Of a stretch of DNA of 64,000 nt, positions 37,487 to 46,208 are shown in pieces. The stretch is taken from assembly GCF_000473995.1 (NCBI RefSeq), contig NC_022571.1, forward strand, positions 3,441,416-3,505,415, in the 5' to 3' direction. The first letter of the stretch is position 1. Every line of letters starts with the position of its first letter. This stretch comes from Clostridium saccharobutylicum DSM 13864. Its GTDB lineage: Bacteria > Bacillota > Clostridia > Clostridiales > Clostridiaceae. Below the pieces are notes generated by a model. The model searched no databases. It saw nothing but the letters and a program-made list of their open reading frames with translations, and had not been told where the DNA came from. The translations under genes were made by a program, and so were the position numbers.

Positions 37487-38382
37487 TAGCTCATACCTTC
37501 TATAATGGTTGCCCCCGCATCATCTAAAGATAATTCTAATATATCCCATTCCAATCCTTCTTCTCTTAAAAATTCCCCAAGCTTATTGCTAAAGCGCTCA
37601 TTGTTTTCGTCGATAAGTGCCATAATTGTTGGACCTGCTCCGCTTAAATAGCAGCCTAAAGCTCCAAGTTCATAGCTCTTATTATACACCTCTTCAAAAC
37701 CAGGAATTAATTTACTCCTGTAATTTTGGTGAAAGGCATCTTTACATGCATATTTTATTAACTCATATCTACCACTGCTAAGACATGCTACCATAAGAGC
37801 TGCTCTTGAAACATTATAGACCCCATCTTTCATGCTTATCTCTTTTGGCAGTACACTTCTCGCTTTTTCTGTAGATAGTCTAAAGTTTGGCACTATGCTT
37901 ACAAACTTTAATCCATTTTTTATATTTACCTTATCATAAAAAGTCTTGTTTTCTTCGGTTATTGAAACAACCATGCCACCAAGTAGCGCTGGTGCAACAT
38001 TATCAGGATGACCTTCAATTTCCACAGCCATATCTAATAATTCTTCTTCTGAAAATTTTCCACCTAGAATTTCATTAGCTCCAACTAGTCCCCCAACTAT
38101 ACATGTAGAGCTACTTCCAAGACCTCTTGATACTGGTACATCTTGTTTAATTTCACTTATTTCTAATCCTTTTATTTTATAGCCCGCTTTATCAAAACAA
38201 TGTTTCATTGCTTGATAAATTATATTTTTTTCATTACAAAATTCTTCTGGCATTCCATTAAATTTTAAGCCATTATCTAATTCTCTGAATTCAAACTCAT
38301 TATATAAAGTTAATGCTATTCCCAATGAATCAAATCCAGGTCCCATATTTGCTGATGTAGCTGGCACTCTAACTTTAATCAT
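37486..38382 (-). CDS. thrB: Homoserine kinase ThrB
   Basis: A 298-residue GHMP-family kinase phosphorylating homoserine. Substrate loop PATSANMGPGFDSLGIAL is at the N-terminus, the ATP-binding SRGLGSSSTCIVGG loop near 90, and the C-terminal LSGAGPTIMAL near 245. I start it at the second ATG (38382), which lies 8 bases after AAGGGG; the ATG two codons earlier is too close. It follows thrC after 12 bases. Confidence 0.95.
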   Translation of the reverse strand: MIKVRVPATSANMGPGFDSLGIALTLYNEFEFRELDNGLKFNGMPEEFCNEKNIIYQAMKHCFDKAGYKIKGLEISEIKQDVPVSRGLGSSSTCIVGGLVGANEILGGKFSEEELLDMAVEIEGHPDNVAPALLGGMVVSITEENKTFYDKVNIKNGLKFVSIVPNFRLSTEKARSVLPKEISMKDGVYNVSRAALMVACLSSGRYELIKYACKDAFHQNYRSKLIPGFEEVYNKSYELGALGCYLSGAGPTIMALIDENNERFSNKLGEFLREEGLEWDILELSLDDAGATIIEGMS

Positions 38383-38394
38383 GCGCATCGCCCC

Positions 38395-39852
38395 TTATGC
38401 GTTTAAGAATGAAAGTAGAGCATCTCTCATCTCAGACTTATCCCAAACTTCATCATGTAATACCTTAGCAGTTTCTAATTTACTTAAGCTGCTTGGTATT
38501 TCTGTCTTTGTTTCATTTGATAATTTTTCTAACACTTTAAAATCGTTTATTCCTTCTACATCAATGTTAAGTGCATTACAAATACTTCTTGGGAATTTAT
38601 ATGGACTTGCTGTTGAAAGAATTAAAGCTGGTTTATCATCTTTAGTTTCTTTTACATATTTATTTTTAACTACATATGCCACAGCTGTATGAGTATCCAT
38701 TAAGTAATTGTCTCTTTCATAAACTTCTTTTATTGCATCATATACTTCTTTAGTATTAGCAAAGTTTCCATAGAATTCTTTTACGAAACTTCTAATTTTT
38801 TCATTAACTTCGTAAACACCCTTAGTATTTAAATCCTTCATTAATTCACTAACAACTTCAGTGTCTCTTCCACTTGCTTCATATAATAATCTTTCAAGAT
38901 TTGATGAAACAAGTATATCCATTGAAGGTGATTCTGTTAAAACAAGTTCTCTCTTCTTATCATATACCCCAGTTTCGAAGAAGTCTGTTAATACTTTATT
39001 TTCATTTGATGCACAAATAAATTTATCAATAGGTAATCCCATTTGTTTAGCATAATAGCCTGCTAATATGTTCCCAAAGTTTCCAGTTGGAACTACTACA
39101 TTTATAAGTTCATCCTTTTTTATAACCCCTTGATTTATTAAGTTAAAATATCCATAAAAATAATACACTATTTGAGGTACAAGTCTTCCAATGTTAATAG
39201 AATTTGCAGATGATAAAACAAATCCTTTTTCAACTAATTTTTCTCTGAATTTATTATCCCCAAAGATTTCTTTTACTCCTGTTTGTGCATCATCAAAATT
39301 GCCCCTTATTCCAATGACCTTAACATTGTCTCCTTGTTGACTTGACATTTGTCTTTCTTGGATTGCACTTACTCCATTTTTAGGATAGTAAACTACAACT
39401 TTGAAACCTTCAACTTTTGCAAAGCCTTCAAGTGCAGCTTTTCCTGTATCTCCTGATGTTGCAGTAAGTATTGTTATATCTTCTTTAACATCACAAATTT
39501 TTTTAGCTCTCTTCATAACCTGTGGTAAAAATAATAATGCTGCATCTTTAAATGCACATGTTGGTCCATGATATAATTCTAAGAAATTATTTTTAACTTT
39601 AACATCAAATCTGTCATTATATGCATCATTAATTGCCCCCATTAACTCTGCATCATCAATATCTGTAAAATATTCATTTATAACTTTGAATGCTAAGTCT
39701 TCATACTTAATATTAGTATTATTTTTTAATTCATCATAAATTTTAGGAAATTCATCAGGAACATATAGCCCGCCATCCTTTGAAATTCCATTAATTATTG
39801 CATTTGCCGAAGATACATTTTTTTCTAGACCCCTAGTACTTCTAAACTTCAT
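38395..39852 (-). CDS. thrC: Threonine synthase ThrC
   Basis: A 485-residue PLP enzyme making threonine from O-phosphohomoserine. It is the longer, fungal/E. coli-type class (starts KFRSTRGL). PLP lysine is in GPTCAFKDAALLFLP near residue 107; PTGNFGNILAGYYAKQMGLP near 265 binds the phosphate; ATSGDTGKAALEGF near 140 is the second signature. First gene of the operon with thrB and the ACT protein. Confidence 0.95.
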   Translation of the reverse strand: MKFRSTRGLEKNVSSANAIINGISKDGGLYVPDEFPKIYDELKNNTNIKYEDLAFKVINEYFTDIDDAELMGAINDAYNDRFDVKVKNNFLELYHGPTCAFKDAALLFLPQVMKRAKKICDVKEDITILTATSGDTGKAALEGFAKVEGFKVVVYYPKNGVSAIQERQMSSQQGDNVKVIGIRGNFDDAQTGVKEIFGDNKFREKLVEKGFVLSSANSINIGRLVPQIVYYFYGYFNLINQGVIKKDELINVVVPTGNFGNILAGYYAKQMGLPIDKFICASNENKVLTDFFETGVYDKKRELVLTESPSMDILVSSNLERLLYEASGRDTEVVSELMKDLNTKGVYEVNEKIRSFVKEFYGNFANTKEVYDAIKEVYERDNYLMDTHTAVAYVVKNKYVKETKDDKPALILSTASPYKFPRSICNALNIDVEGINDFKVLEKLSNETKTEIPSSLSKLETAKVLHDEVWDKSEMRDALLSFLNA

Positions 39853-39943
39853 TGTTTATCACCTCAAATTTGTATTTTATATGAACATATTCTTTTTTAC
39901 TTGACAAATATTTAAAAATATATACATAATCTTCTTGTACTAT

Positions 39944-39972
39944 ATATTATCATGTATACAATTGATATACAA
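39944..39972 (-). promoter_or_regulatory. Likely promoter of the thrC operon
   Basis: -35 TTGTAT (39972-39967), 17-base spacer, -10 TAATAT (39949-39944), about 92 bases before the thrC start. No T-box leader (no long specifier stem or T-box sequence) was found in the space. Confidence 0.4.
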
Positions 39973-40073
39973 GTGTTTTTCTGTTAAATACATAATAATT
40001 TTTTCATATCTTCATTAATTATATTCTTTCCCAAAACATTGCATAATTATTTTTAATTTTTAAATTTTAATTT

Positions 40074-41012
40074 TTACATATAAATATTAAACGGCATTAT
40101 TTGTATAGCACATTGTTCAAGTCTCAATTTAGGACATTGTGGTATAACAATGTCATTCTTTGTCAAGCATTCTAAAAGCGGTTCGCATTTTTTAAAAAAA
40201 TTTTCATAAAACTTCTCTTGTCCTGTTTTTCTAAGAAGACTTATTGTATCACTTTCAGCACTACAAGTTTTAATTACTTTGCCAACAACCTTACAATGAC
40301 AATTTATCTTATCAAAAATATTACACTGTCCATTCATAAAATTATCTTTATTTACAGTTAAAATTACTGTTCCATTCCCAGTCTTCATTATCAAATCCAA
40401 TGTATTATTACATTTTAAAATATCTTGTAAATATGTTAGCATCTTTAAAAACATAGAAAAATTAATCTTAGTCTCTTTTTTGCCTAATAAGCTATTTAAG
40501 TATTCACATCCAAAAATATTAAGCAAATTTGTTAATGTATCAATATATGTTAAAATGCATTCATTAGTAATTGTTCCTTCAATTTCTATTAAATCACCCG
40601 TATAGACATTATTATTTTCTATATCTGTTTCATCTTTATGATGTAATTGGTTGTTTTTATTAAGATGATTTATTAGATTTCCATTTAAAACAAATGTTGT
40701 ATATGTTGTTTTTACCTGTCTTTCTTCTTTTACGCATTGTTTTGCATCAAAATCTCTATCTACATGATAATTAATCAAAGCATTATTAGACTGTTGGCTA
40801 TTCTTATCCTTATAGCCTTCTCTTTCAGTTTTAGTATAAATTCCTTGATTAAAATTTTCATTCTTATCTCCATCTCTTATTCCTGCAGACAAAGTTCTAT
40901 CAAATGATTGAGTTAAAGTTGTGGTTTCTATATATCCTGTTAATACTAATGAAGATAGATTTCTAACTAAATTTTCATCTAAATAAACAAGTACATCAAA
41001 AAGATTGTCCAT
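40074..41012 (-). CDS. Unknown cytoplasmic protein, 312 residues (DUF6414-like?)
   Basis: No signal peptide or membrane helix. The N-terminus (LFDVLVYLDENLVRNLSSLVLTGYIETTTLTQSF) resembles proteins grouped as DUF6414, but I am not certain. Residues 40-100 are hydrophilic and disordered-looking; 120-200 alternate strands and helices (GDLIEIEGTITNECILTYIDTL); the C-terminal third has spaced cysteines (CNIFDKINCHCKVVGKVIKTC). AGGAGAAAT precedes the ATG. Related DUF6414 genes often occur alone or in mobile DNA. Isolated gene between AT-rich gaps. Confidence 0.6.
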   Translation of the reverse strand: MDNLFDVLVYLDENLVRNLSSLVLTGYIETTTLTQSFDRTLSAGIRDGDKNENFNQGIYTKTEREGYKDKNSQQSNNALINYHVDRDFDAKQCVKEERQVKTTYTTFVLNGNLINHLNKNNQLHHKDETDIENNNVYTGDLIEIEGTITNECILTYIDTLTNLLNIFGCEYLNSLLGKKETKINFSMFLKMLTYLQDILKCNNTLDLIMKTGNGTVILTVNKDNFMNGQCNIFDKINCHCKVVGKVIKTCSAESDTISLLRKTGQEKFYENFFKKCEPLLECLTKNDIVIPQCPKLRLEQCAIQIMPFNIYM

Positions 41013-41301
41013 GATTTCTCCTTTCGAAAGGATTAATAACTAATTAGCTTATACTTATATATTATTAGTATTTTTCTTGTCATATTCCTTGCAGGATTAA
41101 GCACATACAAAAATATATAAATAAAACCTATCAATATTAGTTTTAACTATTGTTTTATTTAAACAATGAAGAGTAAAACTTACAATTTTCTTACTTTATA
41201 AATTCTTATATAGTCTAGTGATATAATTTATATATTGCATATGAATTATATCTTTAGAATATATTATTTATTTTTTACATAAAATATTTTTGATTTGATT
41301 A

Positions 41302-41389
41302 TTAGGCACAATGACATAAATAACAAATAAATTTATCTGCTTGCTTGATAAAAATTTTGGACTTGTTATTTATTTTCATATACTTTATT
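41302..41389. repeat. Family A palindromic element, copy A8
   Basis: 88 bp. Left TTAGGCACAATGACATAAAT, right TTGGACTTGTTATTTATTTT then CATATACTTTAT. The inner CTGCTTGCTTGATAAAAA is the inverse of the motif in A1 and A11, so the inner part lies in the opposite orientation. Confidence 0.65.
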
Positions 41390-41417
41390 CTAAATATTTA
41401 TTGTTTTCATAAATGTT

Positions 41418-41478
41418 TAGTACTAAAAAAATAATAGACCAGTATAGTTGATGAGCCTATTATTTCTTTCATATGCAT
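41418..41478. repeat. Family A-like short hairpin, copy A10
   Basis: AAAAAAATAATAGACCAGTA and GAGCCTATTATTTCTTTCAT then ATGCATTTTA form an inverted pair that resembles the variant ends (AATAATAGAC) of the copy at 55 kb. Confidence 0.45.
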
Positions 41479-41537
41479 TTTAATTTTAATTGAAAGGAGA
41501 TAAGCTTAATTCTTGTACACCTATTTTTACTTAGGTC

Positions 41538-41604
41538 TTAAGGCATATTCAGAAATGATAATTCAGTATTATATTTGATTTGTTATTTCATTTCATGTGC
41601 CTTG
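41538..41604. repeat. Family A palindromic element, short copy A9
   Basis: 67 bp. Left TTAAGGCATATTCAGAAATG, right ATTTGTTATTTCATTTCATG then TGCCTT. It ends 22 bases before the esterase start codon. Confidence 0.65.
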
Positions 41605-41625
41605 TCTCAATTAGGCAGATATTTT

Positions 41626-42600
41626 ATGAAAAAATTTTTAAAAAAATTATTTTTAATCTTATTTTTAGTTATTATGATATTTATATTAATCTTTCACAAG
41701 AGATTGCTGTTATGTTATGGAATTGCAGAAAAATATATTTCGTTACAAAAAAATATATCATCAACAAAAAATTTGGATATTAGAGTTGCTTCAAATTCTA
41801 TGGACTATAAAAATGTTGTATATAAAAATACTAATGGTGTCCCATTAACTCTAGATATTTATGGTCCTTCAAAAAACATCTATAAATCCTCTCCTGTAAT
41901 TGTTTATGTTCATGGTGGTAGTTGGGCTTACGGTGATAAAACAATTCCTGATGCTTTAAGCCCTGTTTTAGATACATTTAGAAGTGAAGGCTATACAATT
42001 ATAAGTACATCTTATGAGCTTATGCGAAACAAAGAAAACTTTAACAAACAGATTTGTGATGTTAAAGATACTATTAGATGGATATATAAAAATCAATCTA
42101 CTTATAATCTTGATACAAATGAAATAGGTGTTCTAGGTGTTTCCTCTGGTGCTCATCTTTCACTTATGGCTGGATACAGTAATGATAAAGATTTTACAGA
42201 TGATCCTGATTTAACTGCTTATTCATCAAAAGTTAAGTACTTAATTGATTTTTCTGGTCCTACCGATTTAGGATTACTAAATACATCTAATTTAAATGCA
42301 GATTTATCAAGAATATTTTCATCAATTACTAACAAGAGTGAAATAATCGATAAATTTAATCCTATAAATTACATTAACTCTAATACACCTAAAACATTGA
42401 TAATTCATAGTAAAGCGGATTCAATAGTTCCTTATAAAAGTTCTGAAGAACTTTATAGTAAATGTAACGAATCTGGTGTTAAAGCTCAATTAATAAGCTT
42501 GGATAGTAGCGCTCATGATTTATCAGATATTTCAAGTGATGATATTATATCTATGTCAAAAGGTTTATTATCATTTATAGTTTTAAATTCACCACTTTAA
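41626..42600 (+). CDS. Membrane-anchored alpha/beta hydrolase (esterase/lipase)
   Basis: A 324-residue hydrolase. Residues 5-22 form a signal anchor (LKKLFLILFLVIMIFILIF), so the catalytic part is outside. Oxyanion HGGSW is near residue 103, nucleophile in GVSSGAH near 182, Asp in HSKADSIVP near 269 and His in DSSAHDL near 301: a full Ser-Asp-His set of the carboxylesterase/hormone-sensitive-lipase type. Start ATG 41626 is chosen because the longer frame begins in repeat A9. Substrate unknown. Confidence 0.85.
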   Translation: MKKFLKKLFLILFLVIMIFILIFHKRLLLCYGIAEKYISLQKNISSTKNLDIRVASNSMDYKNVVYKNTNGVPLTLDIYGPSKNIYKSSPVIVYVHGGSWAYGDKTIPDALSPVLDTFRSEGYTIISTSYELMRNKENFNKQICDVKDTIRWIYKNQSTYNLDTNEIGVLGVSSGAHLSLMAGYSNDKDFTDDPDLTAYSSKVKYLIDFSGPTDLGLLNTSNLNADLSRIFSSITNKSEIIDKFNPINYINSNTPKTLIIHSKADSIVPYKSSEELYSKCNESGVKAQLISLDSSAHDLSDISSDDIISMSKGLLSFIVLNSPL

Positions 42601-42628
42601 CATTTATAAAAAATCGTTAAACAATATA

Positions 42629-42703
42629 AAAAGCAGATATATGGTGTTATAGAAGCATTTTTTAACATTTCTTTGCTTCATAAATACCTGTATCTGCTTT
42701 TCC
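42629..42703. terminator. Long hairpin between convergent genes
   Basis: AAAAGCAGATATATGGTGTT pairs with the region ending TACCTGTATCTGCTTTT across an imperfect 25-bp stem. T/A tracts lie on both sides, so it can stop both convergent transcripts. Confidence 0.7.
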
Positions 42704-42731
42704 TATTTTTACATACTTTATATATTAAAAA

Positions 42732-43289
42732 TTAGTACTCATAATGTCTTGTATTTTCGCATAGCACTATTTGTATTTTCTTATCTTCTAATATCTTTTT
42801 ATATGAACATAGAAATTCATTTAATTCATTATCATTCAAATCTATATTTTTTTCACTTATTAATATTACTTTCTCATTTTCTAATAATGCCTTTAAATTA
42901 TTTTTTTCATTTTTTATGAAATATTCAGATATAGACTTATTTGAAAGTTTATCTTTATATTTATCTTGAAAGCTTATGCTTTTTTTAACATTGCTATAAT
43001 TTAATCCCAAACTATTCATATCAAGTCCAGATAATTTAAATTGTTCTTCTAACATAGCGGAATCAAATCCATATCTCTCTAAAAATTTTTTTTGTATATT
43101 AATCAACTTATCTTGAGAAATATTATTTTCCTGCATATAAGACATTATTTGTTTAGAAAAATCAGCCATATTTATTTTTCCTTCAGCCATTTGATAATAC
43201 ATAGAGTATATGTAGTCTTCAAACTTATCTACATCTTTTTCTTTGGCCTTATTTTTCAACTCATTGAAATCTATAATTCTATCAGACAT
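42732..43289 (-). CDS. DUF3867-type protein
   Basis: A 185-residue cytoplasmic protein beginning MSDRIIDFNELKNKAKEKDV, which I recall as the start of the clostridial DUF3867 family. All-helical N-terminal part (residues 1-110, with YMQENNISQDKLINIQKKFLERYGFD) and a C-terminal part with a mixed fold. AAGGAGAGG precedes ATG 43289; the longer frame upstream has no signal. Function unknown. It lies 77 bases downstream of queH on the same strand and may be co-transcribed. Confidence 0.7.
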   Translation of the reverse strand: MSDRIIDFNELKNKAKEKDVDKFEDYIYSMYYQMAEGKINMADFSKQIMSYMQENNISQDKLINIQKKFLERYGFDSAMLEEQFKLSGLDMNSLGLNYSNVKKSISFQDKYKDKLSNKSISEYFIKNEKNNLKALLENEKVILISEKNIDLNDNELNEFLCSYKKILEDKKIQIVLCENTRHYEY

Positions 43290-43366
43290 ACTAATCCTCT
43301 CCTTTTTACTATTATATAATAGTTTATAATACAAAATATGTATTTGTTCATATTTTTTTATCATCG

Positions 43367-44011
43367 CTATTCTTGAGCAGAATTCTTTAAAAAGTTAATC
43401 CTTTCATTTTTAGAAAATACACATCCACAATAGTCCTGTCTATATAAATTATATTCATTAGAAAGCTCTATTGAACGTTTATATCCTTCTTTCTTCTTAA
43501 AATCTGAATATAAGTATTTTACATTATACTCTTGTGATAATCTCCTACCAATTTCATTTAATTTTTGCGAATTTTTATGTGGGCTTATAGATAAAGTAGT
43601 GGTAAAATAATCGTAATCTCCCTCTTTAACTATAATTGCAGCTTCTCTCAGTCTTAATTCATAACATTTAAAGCATCTTTCTCCGCCTTCTCTTTCAGCT
43701 TCTAATCCTTTTGAAAGAGCATAAAATGCATCAGTATCATATTTTCCTTCTAAAAATTTTATTTGATATTTAACTTTAAGCTCTGAAATAAACTTTTTTT
43801 GTTCTTCTACCCTTCTTGAATATTCCTCGTTAGGATAGATATTTGGATTATAAAAGAAAACTGTTATATGAAAATATTGAGATAGATATTCTAAAATATA
43901 GCTGCTGCATGGTGCACAACAACTATGTAATAATAATTTAGGTTGTTTGTCTTCTTTAACTAAAGTATCTATTAATGCATCTAATTCTTTTTGATAATTA
44001 ATTTTGTTCAT
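43367..44011 (-). CDS. queH: Epoxyqueuosine reductase QueH
   Basis: A 214-residue enzyme of the final queuosine tRNA-modification step (epoxyqueuosine to queuosine), non-homologous to QueG. Cysteine motifs that bind Fe-S and a second iron are HSCCAPCSSY near residue 29, GGERCFKCYELRLRE near 108 and DYCGCVFS near 194. ATG 44011 follows AGAAGGAATG. In Clostridium this gene supplies queuosine without QueG. Confidence 0.92.
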   Translation of the reverse strand: MNKINYQKELDALIDTLVKEDKQPKLLLHSCCAPCSSYILEYLSQYFHITVFFYNPNIYPNEEYSRRVEEQKKFISELKVKYQIKFLEGKYDTDAFYALSKGLEAEREGGERCFKCYELRLREAAIIVKEGDYDYFTTTLSISPHKNSQKLNEIGRRLSQEYNVKYLYSDFKKKEGYKRSIELSNEYNLYRQDYCGCVFSKNERINFLKNSAQE

Positions 44012-44106
44012 AATTTCATTCCTTCTTATCTTATTATCCATTGTTTGATATAAATATACATAGCATCAAATAAAATTTTTAATTATACATAAATAACTTA
44101 CTTATT

Positions 44107-44135
44107 AGACTTATGTGATACCTAACCAAAATAAG
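44107..44135. repeat. Family B end fragment, B6
   Basis: AGACTTATGTGATACCTAAC then CAAAATAAG matches the arm seen inverted at 46150-46187 and 51610-51640. The rest of the element is missing here. The surrounding gap 44012-44478 has no gene. Confidence 0.5.
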
Positions 44136-44478
44136 TGAAATTATTTATATATAATGAGCTTTTTTATTCAAACTTATATTCCTCTATTTATTGGTATTAT
44201 ATCAATACTTAGTTATATTGAAAAGTATCAATATCTACTTAATTTCTGCCTAATTTAATTTTTCCACATTACCTATCTTATTTCTTATCTAATACTTCAC
44301 TATAAATTTGCATTATATTAAACAGTTATAATATAATTTTAAAGGTAAAATATACTGTAATAATTCATCTTTTCGTAATCTTTACATTAAAATACTAATT
44401 ATATTTTGGATTAACTCATTTTAATTAGTATCACTATTAAAAGCATTACTTTGCTTATTAAGAAAGGATTCATAAATT

Positions 44479-45192
44479 ATGATTAATAATATTGCTAGCG
44501 ATATGTTATCTAAAGATTTTTTATTAAATGTAGATATGCTTGAATGTATACGAAGAGGCAGTGCCGAAATTTTGTTTGCTTCACATGATGGTGTACTTTT
44601 AATTGATATTCCATCTCAAATTTATATGATTTTTACAACTAATTATCAAATAGCCAAAAGGTTACTTCATTCTATACCTCAAAATATTGATATTATTGTT
44701 GCACATGATAAATTTTCTTATAATTTATTGAAAATAAAATTCAATTTTAAAAAAACAATACTCTGTTATAATAGCGTTTATATAAAGAAAACACATATAG
44801 AAATAAAAAATCCGATTGTAGAAATTAGATTCCTTACAAATAAATATACGAATATTATAACTAAAAATTATTGTAAAGCAGAAATTGTAAAAGATACTTA
44901 CATAGAAAATAGATTAAATGCAAATGAAATGTTTGGTGCCTTCCTCAATAATAATTTATGCGGTTTTATAGGTAGTCATGAAGAAGGCTCCATAGGTATG
45001 TTGGAAGTTTTTCCTAAATACAGAAAAAGGGGGATTGGCTGCGCTCTACAGATTGCTGCTACTAATTATGCTTTAGCTAATCATAGATACCCCTATGGTG
45101 AAATTGTCGAAATAAATACTAATTCCATAGCTTTGCAAAGAAAACTTGGATTTCAATTATCCTCAAACAAGGTATATTGGCTAATAAAATAA
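44479..45192 (+). CDS. GNAT-family N-acetyltransferase
   Basis: A 237-residue protein with a C-terminal GNAT domain: strand with GAFLNNNLCGFIGSHEEGSIGMLEVFPKYR and the acetyl-CoA loop RKRGIGCALQ near residue 182, then SIALQRKLGFQL near 218. The N-terminal 140 residues are divergent and may bind the substrate. AAGAAAGGA lies before the ATG. Substrate unknown; convergent with the L,D-transpeptidase gene 3 bases away. Confidence 0.85.
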   Translation: MINNIASDMLSKDFLLNVDMLECIRRGSAEILFASHDGVLLIDIPSQIYMIFTTNYQIAKRLLHSIPQNIDIIVAHDKFSYNLLKIKFNFKKTILCYNSVYIKKTHIEIKNPIVEIRFLTNKYTNIITKNYCKAEIVKDTYIENRLNANEMFGAFLNNNLCGFIGSHEEGSIGMLEVFPKYRKRGIGCALQIAATNYALANHRYPYGEIVEINTNSIALQRKLGFQLSSNKVYWLIK

Positions 45193-45195
45193 AAT

Positions 45196-45690
45196 TTATT
45201 TTATTATTACTTTAGTCCCTTGCGGGATATTATCCCATATCCATTTAGCATTTATTTTAGTTAACCTTATGCAACCATCAGATAATGCCATTCCAAGTCT
45301 CCCATCTCTTATTGAACCATCTAAATTATATATTATTGAATGAAATAAGTAATTTCCTTTAAACTGAGTATAATACCAACATTTATATCCCTTTTCTACC
45401 CCAAAATAAAGTCCTTTTGCTCCAACTGTAAAAGATCCTTTTGGAGTTGGTGTAGATTTTTTTCCTATTGTACACAAATAACTATGAATTAAAGTCCAGT
45501 TATTTGTGCTTCCTTGAAAAATATTAACTTTAAAATTACTAAGAGTTACTAATATTAGATACTTTGTTGCACTTGAAAGATTGTTTGAATTAACATACTT
45601 TGTTATATCAGAATTCGATTGTACATCATTTGCTCTATTGGTTTTGTTATAACATTCTTTATTTCTAAAAAGTCTGCATAAAATTTTCAT
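45196..45690 (-). CDS. L,D-transpeptidase (YkuD) without membrane anchor
   Basis: A 164-residue YkuD protein. Catalytic motif HSIIYN near residue 114 and SDGCIRLTK near 141 carry the His and Cys; TPTPKGSFTVGAKG near 83 is the usual entry loop. It cross-links peptidoglycan stems 3-3 or ties them to other residues. There is no classical signal peptide; the N-terminal 35 residues are polar and Asn-rich. It lies next to the two-component system at 46-48 kb, whose other side carries a second L,D-transpeptidase. Confidence 0.85.
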   Translation of the reverse strand: MKILCRLFRNKECYNKTNRANDVQSNSDITKYVNSNNLSSATKYLILVTLSNFKVNIFQGSTNNWTLIHSYLCTIGKKSTPTPKGSFTVGAKGLYFGVEKGYKCWYYTQFKGNYLFHSIIYNLDGSIRDGRLGMALSDGCIRLTKINAKWIWDNIPQGTKVIIK

Positions 45691-45851
45691 ATTTAACTTC
45701 CTAATTATTAATCTAAAAATATTATATGTAAGTTTTAGTAAATTTGTTTTTACTATACTAACAAAATATTAAGCACATAATACTTATATTATGAAATTTT
45801 AATTTTTCTCTATTTACATAAACATCATTTCAATTATGTTTCTTTCATCAT

Positions 45852-46187
45852 ATAGATATCCAATTTAAGACTCAGACTTATAATTAGAATGTATTTCCAT
45901 ACTAGAAATAATGAGAATTCTTTTGCGTAGCGTTGCGTTGATAATTTAGTTGTAGGATTTCTTCAGCAGAAGTTGTTCTATTCTCGCTTGTCCTTAACTT
46001 GTTTAATGAGCATGCAGGAATGGGGCAACTTCTGCTGTTAAGTGAGAGTCCAAATCTTGCATTTGGTTTCTCGAACTTACTCAGCGAACATATGTGAGTC
46101 GAGTTTCATTTTCCACAGCCAAATTATCTAGCAACCGAGCTAAAGAATTCCCCTTATTTCGGTTAGTTATTACATAAGTATAAGTCT
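45852..46187. repeat. Family B element, full copy B3
   Basis: Left end TATAGATATCCAATTTAAGA, arms CAGCAGAAGTTGTTCTATTC (45967 onward) and its near inverse GAATGGGGCAACTTCTGCTG, hairpin CCAAAT-CTTGC-ATTTGG (46050-46066), then TCTCGAACTTACTCAGCGAA, and right end GGTTAGTTATTACATAAGTA. It sits directly beside the kinase gene. Confidence 0.7.
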
Positions 46188-46208
46188 TGATTTATGTAAT
46201 AACTAAAA

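Noticed and set aside
39853..40073. T-box or amino-acid riboswitch upstream of thrC
   Set aside because: No T-box core, specifier stem or terminator/antiterminator pair could be recognised; the gap is short and AT-rich.
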